This document shows, piece by piece, positions 1-8,686 of a stretch of DNA of 64,000 bases. The stretch spans positions 1 through 64,000 of the forward strand of contig JAEZGS010000015.1 of assembly GCA_023437225.1 (NCBI GenBank). Direction: 5' to 3'. The first letter of the stretch is position 1, and the number at the start of each line of letters is the position of its first letter. A program made the position numbers and the translations under genes. The stretch comes from Bacteroidota bacterium. Lineage in GTDB: Bacteria > Bacteroidota > Bacteroidia > Chitinophagales > Chitinophagaceae. The notes under the pieces were generated by a model, which did no database searches, was not told the DNA's origin, and saw only the letters and a program-made list of their open reading frames with translations.

Positions 1-29
1 TAGCACACTAGCACACTAGCACACTACTA
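1..29. repeat. 8-bp tandem repeat (TAGCACAC)n at window edge
   Basis: Three and a half copies of the unit TAGCACAC abut the stop codon of the Crp/Fnr gene. The array may continue beyond the left edge. The same CACTAGCACACTA word recurs near 34630-34648, so it belongs to the scattered short-period repeats of this window. Confidence 0.75.
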
Positions 30-734
30 TCAATAGTCTGCAATCCGGATCAGCCTGTGTACATCTTTTACGATGATCTTTCTTCCCTTCGTTTCAACGA
101 TACCATCTTCCTTGAATTCGGTGAGTATGCGAACTACATTTTCTCTTGCCGTACCAACAAGGCTTGCGAGATCTTCGCGACTCAGATTGATTTCAACAGG
201 TTGATCGGGCTGTGTCCGATGCTTGTACTTTTCTCTCATCACAACGAGCTGCAGTGCCAGTCGTTCTCTTACCGATTTCTGTGCAAAGAGACTAAGACTG
301 TTTGCTAAAACAGCGAACTCATGGCTCAGCGTTTTCAGCAGTTTCTTCCCCAGAACTTTGGACTGTTGCAAAGCCTGAAGAAAATCTTCCTTTGAGATAA
401 AGGCGATGCGACTTGGTTCTAAGGCAGCTGCGGAATCGGGATAACGATCTTCGGCAAGTATCGCGTGATACCCGATCAGTTCACCTGCGTTAGCAACGTA
501 GATAATTTGTTCTCTTCCCAGCTTATCTACTTTATATTTTTTCACTTTCCCTTCGCTCACATAAAACAGACCTGAAGGATACGCACCTTCACGGAAGATG
601 ATCTCTCCTTTCTTGTAAACCTGTTCCGTCTTGTTGCGTGTAAGGGTGCCCAAATCTTCGGCTGGAAGGTCATGCAAGATCGATTCGCTGTGAAAATCCC
701 ACTTGTCGATCGGAAATGAACCCTGAATGCTCAT
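30..734 (-). CDS. Crp/Fnr family transcriptional regulator
   Basis: This 234-residue protein has the standard Crp/Fnr build. An N-terminal cyclic-nucleotide-binding-type beta barrel spans roughly residues 25-140, then a dimerization helix, then a winged helix-turn-helix at about 185-225 with the readable recognition segment SREDLASLVGTARENVVR. No cysteine cluster of the Fnr [4Fe-4S] type is seen, so oxygen sensing by Fe-S is unlikely. The ligand is unknown. It faces away from the SulP operon across a 122-bp gap that can hold both promoters, so it may control that operon; this is inference only. Confidence 0.85.
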   Translation of the reverse strand: MSIQGSFPIDKWDFHSESILHDLPAEDLGTLTRNKTEQVYKKGEIIFREGAYPSGLFYVSEGKVKKYKVDKLGREQIIYVANAGELIGYHAILAEDRYPDSAAALEPSRIAFISKEDFLQALQQSKVLGKKLLKTLSHEFAVLANSLSLFAQKSVRERLALQLVVMREKYKHRTQPDQPVEINLSREDLASLVGTARENVVRILTEFKEDGIVETKGRKIIVKDVHRLIRIADY

Positions 735-814
735 GCGTACAAAGTACCTCAGAAAATTGATAAAGTTTACTTTTTGTAGTGATTAATCTTACCGCAGCAG
801 GGGCATTCACTTAA

Positions 815-822
815 TAGCTTTG
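815..822 (+). promoter_or_regulatory. Candidate -7 box (TAGCTTTG) for the SulP operon
   Basis: TAGCTTTG matches the Bacteroidota housekeeping -7 consensus TAnnTTTG and lies 35 bp before the start at 857. I see no good -33 TTG at the expected distance, so the call rests on the -7 box and its position. Confidence 0.4.
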
Positions 823-856
823 CATCATTGTATGTATAACCCTAAGTCCCATTTTT

Positions 857-1135
857 ATGTCAGTTAATCCGGACGACCTCTATAGTGAATTGATGAATCA
901 GATATTGTTTTCAAAATCACAATCGGCGGTTTGTTCCTGCATAGATAAGGCAATCGGTATATTGGTTAAAGAGCATGTTGACGGAACTTTCCTGGCGTCG
1001 TTCGAAGAGCGGCTACTTGATGAGATCCGTCAGTTTGATCCTCTCTACAAGGATCCTGAACAATGGAGTAATATCCGCATGGCAAAGATCCATTTAAGGC
1101 GATTGAGACAGAAGTTGGGCGAGGTGGTGCACTAA
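857..1135 (+). CDS. Small protein of unknown function upstream of SulP
   Basis: The product is 92 residues, soluble, charged and predicted mostly helical, with a basic C-terminus (HLRRLRQKLGEVV) and a CSC motif near residue 26. No signal peptide or membrane segment is visible and I do not recognise the family. It ends 9 bp before the SulP start, so the two are almost certainly co-transcribed. A role in regulating or assembling the transporter is possible but not shown by the sequence. Confidence 0.7.
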   Translation: MSVNPDDLYSELMNQILFSKSQSAVCSCIDKAIGILVKEHVDGTFLASFEERLLDEIRQFDPLYKDPEQWSNIRMAKIHLRRLRQKLGEVVH

Positions 1136-1144
1136 TAGAGGAGT

Positions 1145-2833
1145 ATGTATAGACCGAAGTTACTGGATACCTTAAAGAACTATAACAGACAACAGTTCTA
1201 TAAGGATCTCATGGCAGGGATCATAGTGGGGATCGTGGCGCTTCCACTGGCAATTGCTTTCGCAATTGCATCTGGAGTTTCGCCGGAGAAAGGATTGTAC
1301 ACCGCAGTGATTGCCGGATTTATCATTTCAGCAATGGGGGGCAGCAAGGTTCAGATCGGCGGTCCCACCGGTGCTTTCATTGTTATAGTTTACGGGATAG
1401 TTCAGCAGTACGGCATCAATGGCCTGATCATCGCCACTTTTATTGCCGGTGTTATGCTGATATTAATGGGCTTTGCCCGGTTGGGTTCTGTGATCAAATT
1501 CATCCCACATCCTTTGATCGTTGGATTCACCAGTGGCATAGCCCTTATTATTTTCTCATCGCAGATGAAGGATTTCTTTGGGCTGACGATGGGTGGTGTA
1601 CCTGCAGACTTCATTGACAAATGGATTGCATACTTTCAGAATATTGCAACCATCAATTGGTTATCGGTCATTATTGCTGCAGCAACTATATTGATCATTG
1701 TTTACTGGCCAAGGGTTACGCATAAAGTTCCCGGCTCAATCATCGCCATCCTTTTGTGCACCGCTGTAGTACATTGGTTTGAACTACCGGTGGAAACAAT
1801 CGGTTCGAAGTTTGGCGAGATCAAATCTTCGTTTCCTGTACCCGTGATCCCAGACATCGACTTCGCCACCATACAAAAGCTTATACAACCTGCCTTTACC
1901 ATTGCATTGTTAGGAGGAATCGAATCATTGCTGTCGGCAGTAGTGGCCGACGGAATGATCGGCGGCAGACATCGATCCAATATGGAGTTGATCGGGCAGG
2001 GAACCGCGAATATCTTTTCTTCGATCTTTGGCGGTATCCCTGCAACTGGCGCTATTGCCCGCACTGCAACGAACGTTAAGAATGGTGGTCGCACGCCCAT
2101 AGCCGGCATGATCCACGCAGTTGTTCTATTGCTGATCATGTTATTTGTAGGCAAATGGGCCGCATGGATTCCAATGGCCACCCTTGCCGGCATACTCATC
2201 ATCGTTGCATACAACATGAGCGAATGGGAAAGCTTTCTTTCTGTCCTGAAGGGGCCGAAAAGCGATATGGCAGTGCTGGTTACAACTTTCGTGCTTACAG
2301 TGGTCGTTGATCTTACGGTTGCCATAGAGATAGGAATGATACTGGCTGTATTCCTCTTCATGCGGAAGATGATCCGCTTCAGCGAAGTCAATAGCCTTAC
2401 CGCGCATGTTGACAAGGAAGAGCTCGATGACGATATCCGCCGTGTGGGCAGACATGAAATACCTCCTAACGTTGAAGTGTTCGAGATCACCGGTCCATTG
2501 TTCTTTGGTGCTGCGCACAAGTTCAAGGACGCCATCAAATTCATTGAAAAGACACCAAAGGTTCTTATACTCCGGATGCCCCAGGTTCCGATCATTGACG
2601 TCACGGGCATCAAGACACTCGAAGAAGTTTACAAAGAATCACAACATCGGGGAACACGCCTGATCTTATCCGAAATCACCAGTGAACAGGTGATGCGCGA
2701 ATTGAAAGACAGTCGCCTGCTTTTTAAGATCGGTAAAGCAAATGTTACCTCCACATTTGAACAGGCAGTGAACAGGGCGAATGTTCTAACAAATCATGTA
2801 AAGGAAAACATCTACCTGCAAGAAAAAGACTAA
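1145..2833 (+). CDS. SulP family anion transporter with STAS domain
   Basis: This 562-residue inner-membrane protein has the SulP build. Residues 1-410 hold many hydrophobic helices with conserved patches (ALPLAIAFAIASGVSPEKGL near residue 32 and a GGIPATGAIARTATN stretch near 297). A cytoplasmic STAS domain follows at about 440-550 (EITGPLFFGAAHKF, then VPIIDVTGIKTLEE). SulP proteins carry sulfate, bicarbonate or other anions, usually coupled to Na+ or H+; the substrate cannot be read from sequence. An AGAGGAG ribosome-binding site precedes the ATG. It is second in an operon with the small protein at 857. Confidence 0.92.
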   Translation: MYRPKLLDTLKNYNRQQFYKDLMAGIIVGIVALPLAIAFAIASGVSPEKGLYTAVIAGFIISAMGGSKVQIGGPTGAFIVIVYGIVQQYGINGLIIATFIAGVMLILMGFARLGSVIKFIPHPLIVGFTSGIALIIFSSQMKDFFGLTMGGVPADFIDKWIAYFQNIATINWLSVIIAAATILIIVYWPRVTHKVPGSIIAILLCTAVVHWFELPVETIGSKFGEIKSSFPVPVIPDIDFATIQKLIQPAFTIALLGGIESLLSAVVADGMIGGRHRSNMELIGQGTANIFSSIFGGIPATGAIARTATNVKNGGRTPIAGMIHAVVLLLIMLFVGKWAAWIPMATLAGILIIVAYNMSEWESFLSVLKGPKSDMAVLVTTFVLTVVVDLTVAIEIGMILAVFLFMRKMIRFSEVNSLTAHVDKEELDDDIRRVGRHEIPPNVEVFEITGPLFFGAAHKFKDAIKFIEKTPKVLILRMPQVPIIDVTGIKTLEEVYKESQHRGTRLILSEITSEQVMRELKDSRLLFKIGKANVTSTFEQAVNRANVLTNHVKENIYLQEKD

Positions 2834-2884
2834 ATAGTCCTCTATTTACGATCGATTTTACACGGCGGAAAATTTTTATGCGAT

Positions 2885-2892
2885 TATCTTTG
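2885..2892 (+). promoter_or_regulatory. Candidate -7 box (TATCTTTG) for the GH30 gene
   Basis: TATCTTTG fits TAnnTTTG and lies 20 bp before the GH30 start at 2913. This implies a short leader and a promoter separate from the SulP operon. Confidence 0.5.
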
Positions 2893-2912
2893 AAACACTA
2901 ATTGTTGCCGTC

Positions 2913-4436
2913 ATGAAAAAATTTGAAGTGTTGAAAACTTCTGCATTGCTGTTGTTATTTTCAACTGCATTACTTGCCGCAGAAGCACAAAAAAAGAATG
3001 CCCCATCGAAGTCGAAGGATAAGCAATCCAGGAATGATGTAAAGGCCAAAGTGCCGCGACTTTCAAACCCCACTTCCATAACGGTATACACTACAGCGGA
3101 AGGCACCGATCTGAGAATCAAAGAAACAGCCACACTCAATTTTAAAGAATGTGGTCAGCCCTTCGAAACTGAACCATTCGTTTATGTGGACCCATACAAA
3201 ACTTTCCAGTCTTTAGTTGGCATTGGCGGCGCCATTACAGATGCCTCCGCGGAAACCTACGCTAAGCTTCCCGCCGAAAAACAGCAGGAGTTTTTGAACG
3301 CTTATTTCAATGCTGAAAATGGAATCGGGTATACGCTCACCAGGACAAATATCAACAGTTGCGATTTTTCCAGTGGCAGTTATACCTATGTAAAAGAAGG
3401 CGACAAGGAATTAAAAAGTTTTGATCTTTCACACGATGAAAAATTCAAGATGCCGCTGATCCGCAAAACAATGGAGCTGGCAGGCAGTGATTTTAAATTG
3501 TATGTAAGTCCATGGAGTCCTCCATCATGGATGAAAAGCAACAAGAACATGTTGCAGGGAGGTAAATTACTTGACGAATACAAATCGAGCTGGGCTAATT
3601 ATTATGTGAAGTTTATCAAAGGTTATGAGGCTGCAAAAATTCCCGTGTGGGGGTTAAGTGTTCAAAATGAACCCATGGCAAAACAAACCTGGGAATCCTG
3701 CATATATACCGCGGAAGAAGAACGCGATTTCATCAAGCAACACCTTGGCCCAACATTGCAACGATCCGGTTTGTCCGGCAAAAAGCTGATCGCCTGGGAT
3801 CACAATCGCGATCTTATCTACCAGAGAGCGAGCGTTATCCTCAATGATCCTGAAGCTGCAAAATATGTTTGGGGAATCGGTTTTCACTGGTATGAAACAT
3901 GGACGGGAGGTCCGATGTTATTTGATAACCTGAAGAAAGTAAAGAATGCATTTCCTTCAAAGGAGTTGATATTTACTGAAGGCTGTGTGGAAAAATTTGA
4001 TTTAAAGAAGGTTGGCGACTGGGCGCTGGGCGAACGCTATGGACACAGTATGATCAATGATTTCAATAGTGGCACTGTTGCATGGACTGATTGGAACATT
4101 TTACTGGACGAAAAGGGCGGACCCAATCATGTTGGAAATTTTTGCTTTGCGCCAATTCATGCGGACACAAGAAACGGAAGCCTGATCTATACGAACTCTT
4201 ATTATTATATCGGTCACTTCAGCAAGTTCATACGCCCTGGAGCAACACGTGTTGAAAGTTCAAGCAATCGTGTGCAACTGGAATCTACAGCATTCATCAA
4301 TAAAGACGGCAAACTGGCAGTGGTGGTAATGAATCGCACAGATAAGAAGATGCCTTTCCGTTTATGCATAGCAGGCAAAGCTGCCGAAACCGAGAGCCTC
4401 CCGCATTCTATTGCTACGTATGTGGTGAGCGAATAG
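2913..4436 (+). CDS. Glycoside hydrolase family 30 protein
   Basis: This 507-residue enzyme has an N-terminal signal peptide (about residues 1-25, LLAAEAQ cleavage region), a basic linker, and a GH30 (beta/alpha)8 barrel with a C-terminal beta domain. The acid/base is Glu253 in SVQNEP and the nucleophile is Glu356 in LIFTEGCVE. GH30 enzymes cleave beta-1,6-glucan, glucosylceramide, xylan and related links; the subfamily is not settled here. It stands alone about 6 kb from the main glucan locus, which encodes a second GH30. The two could form one catabolic set, but no shared regulator site was seen. Confidence 0.88.
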   Translation: MKKFEVLKTSALLLLFSTALLAAEAQKKNAPSKSKDKQSRNDVKAKVPRLSNPTSITVYTTAEGTDLRIKETATLNFKECGQPFETEPFVYVDPYKTFQSLVGIGGAITDASAETYAKLPAEKQQEFLNAYFNAENGIGYTLTRTNINSCDFSSGSYTYVKEGDKELKSFDLSHDEKFKMPLIRKTMELAGSDFKLYVSPWSPPSWMKSNKNMLQGGKLLDEYKSSWANYYVKFIKGYEAAKIPVWGLSVQNEPMAKQTWESCIYTAEEERDFIKQHLGPTLQRSGLSGKKLIAWDHNRDLIYQRASVILNDPEAAKYVWGIGFHWYETWTGGPMLFDNLKKVKNAFPSKELIFTEGCVEKFDLKKVGDWALGERYGHSMINDFNSGTVAWTDWNILLDEKGGPNHVGNFCFAPIHADTRNGSLIYTNSYYYIGHFSKFIRPGATRVESSSNRVQLESTAFINKDGKLAVVVMNRTDKKMPFRLCIAGKAAETESLPHSIATYVVSE

Positions 4437-4528
4437 GAGAGTCGGAGAGTCAGAGAATCTGATAATCGGACAGTTAACGAGCTTTAGTCTCCCTGTTTAT
4501 CTGTTTCTCTGTTTCTCTGTTTATCTGT
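4437..4528. repeat. Short-period repeat cluster (GAGAGTC and CTGTTTAT units)
   Basis: The gap between two converging genes holds GGAGAGTC-like units, then six near-perfect 8-bp units CTGTTTMT. No hairpin terminator was seen. It belongs to the family of intergenic 7-8 bp arrays described in the findings. Confidence 0.7.
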
Positions 4529-5515
4529 TTATCTGTTTATCGAAGAAAGAATCCTCATGGATTCTTTCTTTGCTTCATGGTCATATATATGTGATACGAT
4601 CATCAATTCGTTTACGCCCGTTTGTTGCACAAATTCATCCATTTCCTGTTTCACCGTTGCTGCGCTGCCAATGAATGAAAACGACATCATGTTCAATACT
4701 GCGGCTTCTTCAAATTCATTCCATATTCCTTCCATTGATTTCACAGGTGGTGGAAGCGGTCTTGCCTTGCCGCGAATGATACCCATTCCCAATTGAAAGA
4801 ATGATGTAGCAAGTTCAAATGCCTGCTCATCGGTATCAGCAGCAATTGCATTCACACAGGCCATTGCATAAGGCTCACTCAGAACTTCAGATGGCCGGAA
4901 GCCGGATCGATAGAGTGACAGTGCTTCATGCAAATGCGTTGGCGCAAAATGACTGGCAAACGCGTACGGCAAGCCAAGCATCGCAGCTAACCGGGCACTG
5001 TCTGTACTTGAGCCAAGTATCCATATCGGAATATCAATTCCTTCGCCGGGTATCGCACGCACTATGCCTCCTTTATTTTCTGCCGATAAATAAGTGCGCA
5101 ATTCCTGAATGTTCTCGGGGAAATCGTGCGGTGAAATGTTCCGACTTCTTCTCAATGCCATGGCTGTTACCTGGTCGGTGCCCGGTGCGCGGCCCAGTCC
5201 CAGGTCTATGCGATCCGGATATAACGATGCAAGTGTTCCGAATTGTTCTGCGATTACCAATGGCGAGTGATTGGGCAACATGATTCCGCCGGACCCCACC
5301 CGGATCGTGGAAGTACCTCCGGCAATATATCCGATCAATACTGATGTGGCGGAACTGGCAATACTGGCCATATTGTGATGCTCTGCAAGCCAGTATCGTT
5401 TGTACCCAAGTTTCTCAACATGGCGTGCCATGTCAAGACTGTTCTCTAATGTCTGTGAAACTGTTATGCCTTCGCCAATTACTGCAAGATCTAATACTGA
5501 AAGTGGTATGTTCAT
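4529..5515 (-). CDS. LLM class flavin-dependent oxidoreductase
   Basis: This 328-residue soluble protein is a bacterial-luciferase-like TIM barrel. The N-terminal LSVLDLAVIGEG and the stretch GYKRYWLAEHHNMASIAS, followed by IRVGSGGIMLPNHSPL, are the family's hallmark segments for flavin and substrate binding. Such proteins use FMNH2 from a separate reductase to oxygenate small organic molecules; the substrate is unknown. It ends 14 bp before the start of no other gene on its strand and is followed upstream by the regulator at 5530-8400, from which it is probably independent. Confidence 0.88.
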   Translation of the reverse strand: MNIPLSVLDLAVIGEGITVSQTLENSLDMARHVEKLGYKRYWLAEHHNMASIASSATSVLIGYIAGGTSTIRVGSGGIMLPNHSPLVIAEQFGTLASLYPDRIDLGLGRAPGTDQVTAMALRRSRNISPHDFPENIQELRTYLSAENKGGIVRAIPGEGIDIPIWILGSSTDSARLAAMLGLPYAFASHFAPTHLHEALSLYRSGFRPSEVLSEPYAMACVNAIAADTDEQAFELATSFFQLGMGIIRGKARPLPPPVKSMEGIWNEFEEAAVLNMMSFSFIGSAATVKQEMDEFVQQTGVNELMIVSHIYDHEAKKESMRILSSINR

Positions 5516-5529
5516 AATAACCTAGAGCT

Positions 5530-8400
5530 TCAATTTTCATTCCGGGAATGAAAACTAAGCATGAAGTTACAAAGGTTGACTTCTGTATCCAGCTTCAACT
5601 TTTTGCGAAGTCGATATCTGCTTAACTCAACACTCTTGATCGTAATGTTCATAATATTGGCGATCTCTTTGCTGCTCAGATTCAATCGCAGATACGAACA
5701 AAGTTTGAGTTCGCTTGGTGTGAGGTTGGGATAATGTTCCTGCAGCGATACAATGAAATCGCTGTGCACCTTATCAAAATGCACTGCATACTGATCCCAG
5801 TTTTCCTTTACCTTATTTTCTTCAAGCATGCGAATGATCTTGCGATATTCATCCGATGTCTTATCCATTACACCGTCCTTCTTCAACTTTACGAACTCTT
5901 CCTTCACCTTAACCAGCATCTCGTCCTTCTGCACAAGGTTCATGGATGTGGATGCAAGTTCTTTTTCTTTCAGCATCAATTCAGCCTCGAGCTTTTCATT
6001 GCGAAGCCTGATGATCTCACTTTCATTTTTGTCGATCTCCAATTGATGCAGGTATTGCATTTTCTTTTGTTCTTCTTCGTAGCGTTCCTGTTGCTCCATG
6101 AACTTTTTTTCCGTCCATTTATAAAGAGCATACAGGGCTCCTACAGTTACAATGAAATAGAACAGGTAGGCAACATTCGTACGGTACCACGGGGGCAGGA
6201 TAACAAAGCTGAAACTGCTGATAGAAGCTTCGTCGCCTTTGTATTTACGTGATCTTACTTTAAATTCATATGTGCCTGCAGGAAGATTGGTGTATTCTTT
6301 TTCGTTCTTTTTCGACCAAACTGAATAGTCATTTTCAAACCCTTCCAGGTAGTAAGAATATTCAACGGTTTGTCGGCCGAATACTGGAGCACTAAACTCA
6401 AAATGAAGCGAGTTGTTTGAATAATCAAACCTCATATCATTGGCTTCGGCATAACCGCCATAAAGAATGCTGTCGTTTCTATTGATCGACCGTACGTTAC
6501 TGATCAACACAGGGGTGCGGTTGTTGAAGCCTTTTAGCTTCGCATAGTCGATGACGTAGAATCCTTCTTCGCCGGCGACAAACACGTTATTATTGTCGTA
6601 AGGATAGACAAACTCGAAACCATTTGTCATGATCTTATTATCCAGTTCAGGAACGTAAATGATGTTCGGGTTTGGTCCGCTGAGATCAACAACACCAAGA
6701 TGCTTATTCTCCGCAAACCATACATTTCCATTATCATCCTCTCTCAGGTACTGAACCGTTGCGCCTTTCAGAAGTTTATTCATGAACTCAGAAGGCTCAA
6801 AGTCATCAGTCTTCCTGTTGTATTCAAAAACACCCTTATCGGTAGTGAGTATGATCCTCGACTTAACTTTGAACAGATGATTGCGGTTCCGCGAAAGAAT
6901 TCCCTTGTGATCTTTGTACACTGTGTAGGCGGGCTTCTGGCCGTTGTTCAGATTTACTTTATAAAGACCTTTATAGGGATGTGCCACCCAGGCAATGTTA
7001 TCATCCACAACGATGAACCTCGCAGATTCGAAATGTGAATGAATCGATGGATTACTGAATCTTCCATCATTATAATTATAAAAGTTTACCCCATTATATG
7101 TTCCTGCAATGACGACAGGAGAGGGCAGGCTGTTGCTTATCGGCATAAAGCTCCAGAAACCGGATGTGCCGTCAATTACCTGTGCGCTTTGTTCGTTCAC
7201 CACATAGAACCCTTCATTGTGCCCCATAAGAAGCTGACCATTTACTTCTGAAAGTCCCCATACCTGTCCCTTCGAGTTGGCAACCTGCCGGAATGGTGAT
7301 TGAGAAAACGCAATGCTTCCTTTCCCGGTCAATGGTGCCTTGTACAGCCCGAAACAAGTTCCAATATAAATGTTGTTCTTATAGATGATGGAGGCATATC
7401 CCGCACTTCGCTCCTGGAAATCGGGAATAATGTGTTTGATGGCGTTGTTATACGCGATATGATCGATGCCGTTGTCGAGTCCAAGCCAGATGTTCCGGTT
7501 CTTGTCGAGGAAAATCGACAGCACATTATTGTTCTGAAGGCCGTCAATCTTGGATATCCTTTGCACCAGTTGGCCGTGCTGGTTAAGGAAATAACAACCG
7601 CCAAGATTTGTGCCGATGGCCACCAGGTTGTCTTCAACCTTCGCTGCAGTATAAATGTTTTTTTCAGCGATGTCATCGATGGTCGCGCTTCTAAATCGAT
7701 TTAGCAGGTTTCCGTGAAGGATGAAGATTCCGTGTTTTAATGTGGTAATTAGGGTCGAATCTTTGTTCAGGGCCACCATTGCGGTGATCCTCGTTTCATT
7801 TGGCAATGGGGAACTGGTATGGAATGGCACCCACTGGCCTTTGCTGTACTGCATTAAACCAGCCTGGTAATCATTAGCGAGGAGAAGGCCATTTGCGCAT
7901 CCCATGAACTGCCAGCTCATGCTTGGGAATACGGTGATCCGATCGTTTTCCAGCTGGAATATGCGTTTGTTGGATCGAAAGAAAATTTTCTTCTCGTATG
8001 ATTTCACTTCCCATACGTCTGCAAAATCCCGGTCCTTTTCTGGGATCAGGTCTGCAAGCGAATGGTATTGCAGGTTTCCATTGCTTCCAGGAAAAAAGTA
8101 TCCAATCTCTCCCTGTGCGCCTATATAGATCTTTTTGTCGGGCGCTATATATAAGGATCGGATTATTGTTTCATTGGGGAGTACGTATTTCTTCCAGTGG
8201 CTGCCATCGAAACTAAGCAGACCCTCATTATTTGCACAGTAAATGATTCCTCTATCGTCTTGTCGAATGCTCCAGGTTTGAGTGCCTGCATTAAAAGACT
8301 GCTTGGAGAAATTGGTGATCTCCGGAAGTGCAATCGTGTTTTGAGCGTTGATCCTGTTAACTGCAAAGAAAAGAATCAACAAAATGGCAATGCGAAGCAT
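5530..8400 (-). CDS. Propeller/YYY-domain membrane regulator with LuxR-type HTH
   Basis: The start is placed at the ATG at 8400 because it begins a clean signal peptide (MLRIAILLILFFAV) that the longer frame from 8445 would bury. The roughly 956-residue product has periplasmic two-component-regulator propeller repeats (about residues 30-640), a YYY domain (FEFSAPVFGRQTVEYSYYL), one transmembrane helix, a long coiled coil, and a C-terminal LuxR-type helix-turn-helix (LTPSELKLCSYLRLNLSSKE). No kinase or receiver domain is present. Proteins of this build sense glycans and bind DNA directly. It is divergent from susC, so it is the probable regulator of this locus. Confidence 0.87.
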   Translation of the reverse strand: MLRIAILLILFFAVNRINAQNTIALPEITNFSKQSFNAGTQTWSIRQDDRGIIYCANNEGLLSFDGSHWKKYVLPNETIIRSLYIAPDKKIYIGAQGEIGYFFPGSNGNLQYHSLADLIPEKDRDFADVWEVKSYEKKIFFRSNKRIFQLENDRITVFPSMSWQFMGCANGLLLANDYQAGLMQYSKGQWVPFHTSSPLPNETRITAMVALNKDSTLITTLKHGIFILHGNLLNRFRSATIDDIAEKNIYTAAKVEDNLVAIGTNLGGCYFLNQHGQLVQRISKIDGLQNNNVLSIFLDKNRNIWLGLDNGIDHIAYNNAIKHIIPDFQERSAGYASIIYKNNIYIGTCFGLYKAPLTGKGSIAFSQSPFRQVANSKGQVWGLSEVNGQLLMGHNEGFYVVNEQSAQVIDGTSGFWSFMPISNSLPSPVVIAGTYNGVNFYNYNDGRFSNPSIHSHFESARFIVVDDNIAWVAHPYKGLYKVNLNNGQKPAYTVYKDHKGILSRNRNHLFKVKSRIILTTDKGVFEYNRKTDDFEPSEFMNKLLKGATVQYLREDDNGNVWFAENKHLGVVDLSGPNPNIIYVPELDNKIMTNGFEFVYPYDNNNVFVAGEEGFYVIDYAKLKGFNNRTPVLISNVRSINRNDSILYGGYAEANDMRFDYSNNSLHFEFSAPVFGRQTVEYSYYLEGFENDYSVWSKKNEKEYTNLPAGTYEFKVRSRKYKGDEASISSFSFVILPPWYRTNVAYLFYFIVTVGALYALYKWTEKKFMEQQERYEEEQKKMQYLHQLEIDKNESEIIRLRNEKLEAELMLKEKELASTSMNLVQKDEMLVKVKEEFVKLKKDGVMDKTSDEYRKIIRMLEENKVKENWDQYAVHFDKVHSDFIVSLQEHYPNLTPSELKLCSYLRLNLSSKEIANIMNITIKSVELSRYRLRKKLKLDTEVNLCNFMLSFHSRNEN

Positions 8401-8531
8401 ACAGGCAAATATGAAGGGAAGGTAAAAAAATATTATTCCGGACAAAATGATATCGATCAGGAGCCCTAAATATAGAAACCTCTTTTTTATCGCTACATAG
8501 TCTGCTGTGTTTTTGCTAATACAATACCCTT

Positions 8532-8586
8532 ATGATGTGGTAATGATGTGGTAGAAATGCCGTTTACGGCTTTTTATGATGTGGTA
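8532..8586 (+). promoter_or_regulatory. Three phased ATGATGTGGTA direct repeats before susC
   Basis: The 11-bp word ATGATGTGGTA occurs at 8532-8542, immediately again at 8543-8553, and a third time at 8576-8586, exactly 33 bp after the second copy. All copies therefore sit on the same helix face. They lie in the gap between the regulator and susC. A short GCCG-TTTA-CGGC hairpin (8559-8570) followed by five T sits between copies two and three. A regulator-binding array is the natural reading but is not proven. Confidence 0.55.
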
Positions 8587-8686
8587 TTGAAGGGGGATGC
8601 TAAATCGATCCAGCAAACTAACTAACATACTTTAGTTGCAGCTAACGAGGAAGTCTCCTCTTCTTTAATTAATTAAATGCTTGGAT

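Noticed and set aside
1702..2613. Long open frame on the minus strand inside the SulP gene
   Set aside because: It is a shadow of the SulP coding strand; its composition shows no family and the SulP protein is clearly real.
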